Shown here piece after piece: positions 6,055 through 9,700 of a stretch of DNA of 9,700 nucleotides; within the stretch, counting starts at the first letter, position 1; every line of letters begins with the position of its first letter. Source of the stretch: Pseudomonas sp. (GTDB lineage: Bacteria; Pseudomonadota; Gammaproteobacteria; Pseudomonadales; Pseudomonadaceae); assembly GCA_003525045.1 (NCBI GenBank), contig DQGF01000064.1:9032-18731 (forward strand), written 5' to 3'. The translations under genes and the position numbers were made by a program. The notes beneath the pieces were generated by a model. The model saw only the letters and a list, made by a program, of their open reading frames with translations. It was not told the origin of the DNA and made no database searches.

Positions 6055-6214
6055 AAAGTGACGCCATTTTCGGTTGCGTTGCGGCTACCTTGGCGCTGCG
6101 CATGAAACGCTCAAAGAACCCACTGGAATCGGCCGCGGATATTACGGGTTATCACTCACCAGAAATTGACTTGAAGCAGCCTTTCGTTCGGTCGAGGCAA
6201 ATTCTGCCGAGCAA

Positions 6215-6273
6215 TTGACTGAAATATCTATATTCCTTATTGATATTTAAAATAATTATCTTATTCCTATATC
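6215..6273 (+). promoter_or_regulatory. AT-rich promoter/activator block upstream of the dioxygenase operon
   Basis: This is the most AT-rich stretch before the dioxygenase gene. TTGACT (6215-6220) could serve as a -35, with TATTGA (6238-6243) as a weak -10 at 17 bases. TATTCCT occurs at 6231-6237 and again at 6262-6268, exactly 31 bases apart, about three helical turns. LysR-type sulfur regulators such as CysB bind AT-rich sites of this general kind in sulfonate operons, which would fit the genes downstream. The regulator assignment is inference, and the exact transcription start cannot be read from sequence. Confidence 0.3.
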
Positions 6274-6392
6274 TTGCAGTTCTGCGTACTTGCCGACCAA
6301 TCGGCGCGCCGCACGAAATGAACGACCACGGTAACCCCGTGGATTTCTGATCGTTGCGCGCACTTTGGCGCGCACTGCGTGGGAGTGAATTT

Positions 6393-7289
6393 ATGGCTTT
6401 GGCCTCTGTTTCCTTGGCTGCCTCTGAAGGTGCAGCGCAAACGTTCGAAGTACGTCCATTTGCCGGCGCCGTTGGCGCCGAGATCATCGGACTCGACCTG
6501 TCCCGCCTGATCAATGAACAAGACTTCGCCCGAATTCACCGCGCGCACCTGGATCACCATGTCGTGGTGTTCCGCGACCAGCGCATCACCCCCGAACAGC
6601 AAATTGCCTTCAGCCGCCGTTTCGGTGTGCTGCAGATCCACGTGCTCAAACAGTTCCTGCTGGCCGGGCACCCGGAAATTCTCATCGTTTCCAACATCAT
6701 CGAAGACGGCCAGTCCATCGGCCTCGGCGACGCCGGCAAATTCTGGCACTCCGACCTTTCCTATAAGGAGCTGCCAAGCCTGGGCTCGATGTTGCACGCA
6801 CAGGAGCTGCCCTCCGAAGGCGGCGACACCCTGTTCGCCGACATGCACAAAGCCTGGGACAACCTGCCCGAGGCACTGCGTAAAGCCGTTGAAGGTCGCT
6901 CGGCCGCGCATTCCTACACGGCGCGCTACAGCGAGACAAAATTCGAAGGCAACTGGCGCCCGACCCTGACCCCGGAGCAGCTTGCTCAGGTCGCGGAAGT
7001 GGTGCACCCGATCGTGCGCACTCACCCGGAAAACGGCCGCAAGGCGTTGTTTGTCAGTGAGGGTTTCACCACGCGCATCGTCGGTTTGCCGGAAGACGAG
7101 AGCCAGCAACTGCTCGCCGAGCTCTACGCCCACAGCGTGCTGCCGCAGAACATCTATCGCCATCAATGGCAGCCCCACGATCTGGTGTTCTGGGACAACC
7201 GTTCGCTGATCCACCTTGCCGCCGGATGCCCCAGCCATCTGCGCCGCAAGTTGTATCGCACCACCATCCAGGGCGACGCGCCTTTCTGA
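6393..7289 (+). CDS. TauD/TfdA-family 2-oxoglutarate/Fe(II) dioxygenase, probable sulfonate dioxygenase
   Basis: This cytoplasmic non-heme iron enzyme is expected to hydroxylate the carbon next to a sulfonate, using oxygen and 2-oxoglutarate, so that sulfite is released. The 298-residue protein (TauD has 283) has the iron triad His119, Asp121 and His274, the 2-oxoglutarate contacts Thr146 and Arg285, and Arg289 at the position of the sulfonate-binding Arg270 of TauD. The C-terminal half tracks TauD closely (ALFVSEGFTTRIV, FWDNR, RTTIQGDAPF). His83 and Phe225 match TauD His70 and Phe206. TauD Tyr73, Asn95 and Phe159 become Lys86, Gly115 and Tyr179, so the substrate may not be taurine. The ATG at 6393 has GGGAG 7 bases upstream; a TTG at 6354 has no such support. 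It heads a four-gene operon with an ABC importer. An alkylsulfatase or other TfdA-type activity is possible. Confidence 0.88.
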   Translation: MALASVSLAASEGAAQTFEVRPFAGAVGAEIIGLDLSRLINEQDFARIHRAHLDHHVVVFRDQRITPEQQIAFSRRFGVLQIHVLKQFLLAGHPEILIVSNIIEDGQSIGLGDAGKFWHSDLSYKELPSLGSMLHAQELPSEGGDTLFADMHKAWDNLPEALRKAVEGRSAAHSYTARYSETKFEGNWRPTLTPEQLAQVAEVVHPIVRTHPENGRKALFVSEGFTTRIVGLPEDESQQLLAELYAHSVLPQNIYRHQWQPHDLVFWDNRSLIHLAAGCPSHLRRKLYRTTIQGDAPF

Positions 7290-7306
7290 TTTGTCGGAGA
7301 ATTTCC

Positions 7307-8332
7307 ATGTCCAAACGTCTTCCATTTGCGCCCTTGGCCGCGGCCATCGGCCTGGGTTTCAGCCTGATCGCCGGCAGCCTGGTGGCGCCGACCGTGGCCC
7401 AGGCCGAAGGTGAAATCCGCATCGCCGAACAGTTCGGCATTGTTTACCTGTTGCTCAACGTGGTGCGTGATCAAAACCTGATCGAGAAGTACGGCAAGCA
7501 GGAAGGCATCGACATCAAGGTCGACTGGACCCAGCTCTCCGGTGGCGCGGCGGTCAACGATGCGTTGCTCTCCGGTTCCATCGACATTGCCGGTGCGGGC
7601 GTCGGTCCGCTGCTGACCATCTGGGACCGCACCCATGGCAAGCAGAACGTCAAGGCCGTAGCCTCGCTCGGCAACTTCCCTTACTACCTGGTGAGCAACA
7701 ATCCCAAGGTCAAAACCATTGCCGACTTCACCGAGAAGGACCGCATCGCGGTGCCAGCGGTGGGTGTCTCGGTGCAGTCGCGCTTCCTGCAATACGCCGC
7801 TGCCAAGCAATGGGGCGACAAGGAATTCAACCGCCTCGACAAATACACCATCGCCGTTCCGCACCCCGACGCTACGGCAGCGCTGATCGCTGGCGGCACC
7901 GAATTGAGCGGGCACTTCTCCAACCCGCCGTTCCAGGATCAGGCACTGGCCAATCCCAATGTGCATGTGGTGCTGAACACCTACGACCTGCTGGGCCCGA
8001 ACTCGCCGACGGTGCTGTTCGCTACAGAGAAATTCCGTAACGAGAACCCGAAGACCTACAAGGCCTTCGTCGAGGCGCTGACCGAAGCGGCGCAGTTTGC
8101 CCAGAACGATAAAGGTGCTGCGGCCGATACTTACATCCGTGTCACCAAGGCGAAAATCGATCGCGCTGCGCTGTTGAAAATCATCGACAACCCGCAGTTC
8201 GAGTTCAGCGTCACGCCGAAGAATACCTACCCGCTAGCCGAGTTCCTCTACCGTGTCGGCGCGATCAAGAACAAACCGGATTCGTGGAAGGACTACTTCT
8301 TCCAGGATGCCAAGCCACTGCAAGGGAGCTGA
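7307..8332 (+). CDS. ABC transporter periplasmic substrate-binding protein, SsuA/TauA/NMT1-like
   Basis: This is the periplasmic receptor of the importer encoded by the next two genes. The 341-residue product begins with a Sec signal peptide: MSKR, a hydrophobic core at about 7-30, and a probable cleavage after AQA at residue 33. The mature protein starts EGEIRIAEQFGIVYLL. It has the two-lobed layout of the nitrate/sulfonate/thiamine-precursor receptor family, with LSGGAAVNDALLSGSIDIAGAGVGPLL in the first lobe and a hinge region near FLQYAAA. The start at 7307 has GGAGA 6 bases upstream and lies 17 bases after the dioxygenase stop. The family covers sulfonates, nitrate, bicarbonate and other small anions. 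The linked TauD-like enzyme makes a sulfonate the best guess, but the ligand is not readable from sequence. Confidence 0.9.
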   Translation: MSKRLPFAPLAAAIGLGFSLIAGSLVAPTVAQAEGEIRIAEQFGIVYLLLNVVRDQNLIEKYGKQEGIDIKVDWTQLSGGAAVNDALLSGSIDIAGAGVGPLLTIWDRTHGKQNVKAVASLGNFPYYLVSNNPKVKTIADFTEKDRIAVPAVGVSVQSRFLQYAAAKQWGDKEFNRLDKYTIAVPHPDATAALIAGGTELSGHFSNPPFQDQALANPNVHVVLNTYDLLGPNSPTVLFATEKFRNENPKTYKAFVEALTEAAQFAQNDKGAAADTYIRVTKAKIDRAALLKIIDNPQFEFSVTPKNTYPLAEFLYRVGAIKNKPDSWKDYFFQDAKPLQGS

Positions 8333-8337
8333 TCGAG

Positions 8338-9198
8338 ATGAACGCCCCCTTGCAAGGCCACACGGCCAGCAACCCGGTCGCGGCAGCCCAAGCGCTGCTG
8401 TCGGTCGACAAGGTCAGCCTGGAATACCGCACGCCGCAACGTGTGGTCAGGGCAACCCATCAGGTCAGTTTCGAAATCGATCCGGCGGACCGCTTTGTAC
8501 TGCTCGGTCCGTCCGGTTGTGGCAAGTCGACATTGCTTAAGGCGGTCGGCGGTTTTATCCAGCCCTGTGAAGGGGAAATTCGACTTCAGGGGCAAACCGT
8601 TCACGCGCCTGGGCCGGACCGGATCGTGGTGTTCCAGGAGTTCGATCAGCTGCCGCCGTGGAAAACCGTCAAACAGAACGTGATGTTTCCGCTGCTGGCG
8701 TCGAAAACCCTCAAGCGCAAGGAGGCCGAAGAACGGGCGCTGCACTATCTGGACAAAGTCGGGCTGGCAGCGTTTGCCGATGCCTACCCGCACACCTTGT
8801 CCGGTGGGATGAAGGCTCGGGTGGCCATCGCTCGGGCATTGGCGATGCAGCCGAAAATCCTCCTGATGGACGAACCTTTCGCCGCCCTCGATGCGCTGAC
8901 CCGGCGCAAGATGCAGGAAGAATTGCTGCTGCTTTGGGAAGAGGTGCGCTTCACGCTGCTGTTCGTCACTCACTCCATTGAAGAAGCGCTCGTGGTGGGC
9001 AATCGGATTCTGCTGCTGTCACCCCATCCGGGTCGCGTGCGGGCGGAAGTCCACAGCCATCAATACGATTTGCACAGCCTCGGCGGCGTGGAGTTTCAGG
9101 CGTCGGCGCGACGAATTCATCGCTTGTTGTTCGATGAAGGCCAGTCACCGGAAACCGAGCGCGAGCTGGATTTTTCCGACATCCGCATCGCTTATTGA
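8338..9198 (+). CDS. ABC transporter ATP-binding protein, SsuB/TauB-like
   Basis: This is the cytoplasmic ATPase that powers the importer. The 286-residue protein has Walker A GPSGCGKST (57-65), the Q-loop VFQEFDQLPPW (98-108), the signature LSGGM (154-158), Walker B ILLMDEP (174-180) followed by the D-loop at FAALDALTR, and the H-loop His212 in VTHSIEEA. The PPW after the Q-loop and the LSPHPGRV segment (227-234) are typical of the nitrate/sulfonate/taurine class. The C-terminal 45 residues form a tail beyond the core that I cannot assign. The ATG at 8338 lies 5 bases after the receptor stop, with GGGAG inside the end of the receptor gene, so the genes are coupled. Confidence 0.93.
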   Translation: MNAPLQGHTASNPVAAAQALLSVDKVSLEYRTPQRVVRATHQVSFEIDPADRFVLLGPSGCGKSTLLKAVGGFIQPCEGEIRLQGQTVHAPGPDRIVVFQEFDQLPPWKTVKQNVMFPLLASKTLKRKEAEERALHYLDKVGLAAFADAYPHTLSGGMKARVAIARALAMQPKILLMDEPFAALDALTRRKMQEELLLLWEEVRFTLLFVTHSIEEALVVGNRILLLSPHPGRVRAEVHSHQYDLHSLGGVEFQASARRIHRLLFDEGQSPETERELDFSDIRIAY

Positions 9199-9218
9199 GC
9201 CATTGAGAGGAGTGCCCG

Positions 9219-9700
9219 ATGAGCCAGCTATCATCTGCGCGACAAGAATTCGAAACCGTTTTGCAGCCCCTGACGAGCGTGCCGCTGGAGCGTGAATTGC
9301 CCCTCGGCCAGCGTCTGTGGCAACAGGGCTGGATTCGTAAAAGCCTGATCCTGATTTTGCTGGCGGTGCTGTGGGAAGTGGTTGCCCGCATTCAGAACAA
9401 CGATCTGTTGCTGCCCAGCTTCCTGCAAACCAGCATCGCACTGTACGACGGCTTGCTCAGTGGCGAGTTGCTGGGCAAGGTCTGGATTTCCCTGGTGGTG
9501 TTGCTCAAGGGTTACCTGATCGGCATCGTCCTGGCGTTTGGCCTGACTACCTTGGCGGTGTCGACACAATTCGGTCGCGACCTGCTGAGTACACTGACCT
9601 CGATGTTCAACCCGCTGCCCGCCATTGCGCTGTTGCCGCTGGCGCTGCTGTGGTTCGGACTAGGACAGAACAGTCTGATTTTCGTGCTGGTGCATTCGGT
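9219..9700 (+). CDS. ABC transporter permease, SsuC/TauC-like (N-terminal 160 codons; cut by window edge)
   Basis: This is the inner-membrane channel subunit of the importer. The frame is open from the ATG at 9219 to the right edge. A cytoplasmic N-terminal segment of about 40 residues is followed by hydrophobic spans near 42-57, 87-110 and 130-150. FNPLPAIALLPLALLWFGLGQ (about 129-149) is the conserved stretch of the BPD_transp_1 permeases of the nitrate/sulfonate/taurine family. The EAA loop that docks to the ATPase should lie past the edge. GAGAGGAG precedes the start, and the gap to the ATPase gene is 20 bases. Confidence 0.9.
   Translation, partial: MSQLSSARQEFETVLQPLTSVPLERELPLGQRLWQQGWIRKSLILILLAVLWEVVARIQNNDLLLPSFLQTSIALYDGLLSGELLGKVWISLVVLLKGYLIGIVLAFGLTTLAVSTQFGRDLLSTLTSMFNPLPAIALLPLALLWFGLGQNSLIFVLVHS

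Larger units (their letters stand above)
5669..6392. other. Divergent intergenic region between the bcs operon and the dioxygenase/ABC operon
   Basis: These roughly 720 bases separate the minus-strand bcsE start from the plus-strand dioxygenase start. Parts are clearly more AT-rich than the flanking genes (about 5890-6020 and 6200-6275). I see no convincing protein gene; the open frames here are short, lack good ribosome sites, or are extensions and shadows of neighbours. The region must hold both operon promoters. It contains the inverted repeat at 5906-5924, the dyad at 5986-6000, the CRP-like site at 6039-6054, the hairpin at 5761-5780 and the AT-rich block at 6215-6273, listed separately. 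The distance is long for a simple pair of promoters, so several regulators or long 5' leaders are plausible. Confidence 0.8.

Noticed and set aside
6088..6106. Possible sigma-54 promoter (TTGGCGCTGCGCATG)
   Set aside because: The GG to GC distance does not match the -24/-12 spacing.
6102..6218. Plus-strand 38-codon open frame in the intergenic region
   Set aside because: No ribosome site precedes the ATG and the product resembles nothing I recognise; length and context fit chance.
6267..7325. Minus-strand 352-codon open frame
   Set aside because: It is antisense to the dioxygenase gene, which has a complete catalytic motif set; no domain is recognisable in the antisense frame.
7163..7966. 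Minus-strand 267-codon open frame
   Set aside because: It is antisense to the substrate-binding protein, which has a signal peptide and family motifs.

Overview
The window looks like chromosomal DNA from a fluorescent-type Pseudomonas. It is GC-rich with compact, overlapping genes, and it carries an E. coli-type cellulose locus beside a TauD-like sulfonate transport operon. The genus is inferred from gene content and base composition, not from a marker gene.

Left part (1 to about 5668, all minus strand): a contiguous cellulose cluster reads right to left as bcsE, bcsF, bcsG, bcsR, bcsQ and bcsA. bcsA runs off the left edge after 452 codons. Every junction overlaps (4, 14, 31, 4 and 4 bases), so the six genes are almost certainly one translationally coupled operon. 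BcsA is the c-di-GMP-controlled glucan synthase. BcsE is a c-di-GMP sensor of the secretion system, and BcsF is its small membrane anchor. BcsG is the membrane phosphoethanolamine transferase that decorates cellulose. BcsR and BcsQ form the cytoplasmic accessory complex. Together they predict phosphoethanolamine-modified cellulose. In E. coli, by contrast, bcsEFG and bcsRQABZC are divergent units.

Middle (5669 to 6392): a divergent intergenic region of about 720 bases, AT-rich in places, with no convincing gene. It holds several operator-like elements: a perfect 7-base inverted repeat, a CRP/Vfr-like site, a FleQ-like dyad overlapping a TTGACA hexamer on the bcs strand, a hairpin near bcsE, and an AT-rich promoter-like block with a repeated TATTCCT motif before the rightward operon.

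Right part (6393 to 9700, plus strand): four closely spaced genes encode a TauD/TfdA-family 2-oxoglutarate/Fe(II) dioxygenase, a secreted substrate-binding protein, an ABC ATPase and an ABC inner-membrane permease (cut by the right edge). This is a complete import-and-cleave unit, most likely for an organosulfonate used as a sulfur source. The dioxygenase keeps the metal, 2-oxoglutarate and sulfonate-contacting residues of TauD but differs at other taurine-pocket positions, so taurine itself should not be assumed.

I found no RNA genes, insertion sequences, CRISPR arrays or phage genes. The window is mostly recognisable biology. The points of interest are the fused bcs operon layout, the overlaps, the bcsE start, the regulatory region and the unknown substrate of the dioxygenase operon.
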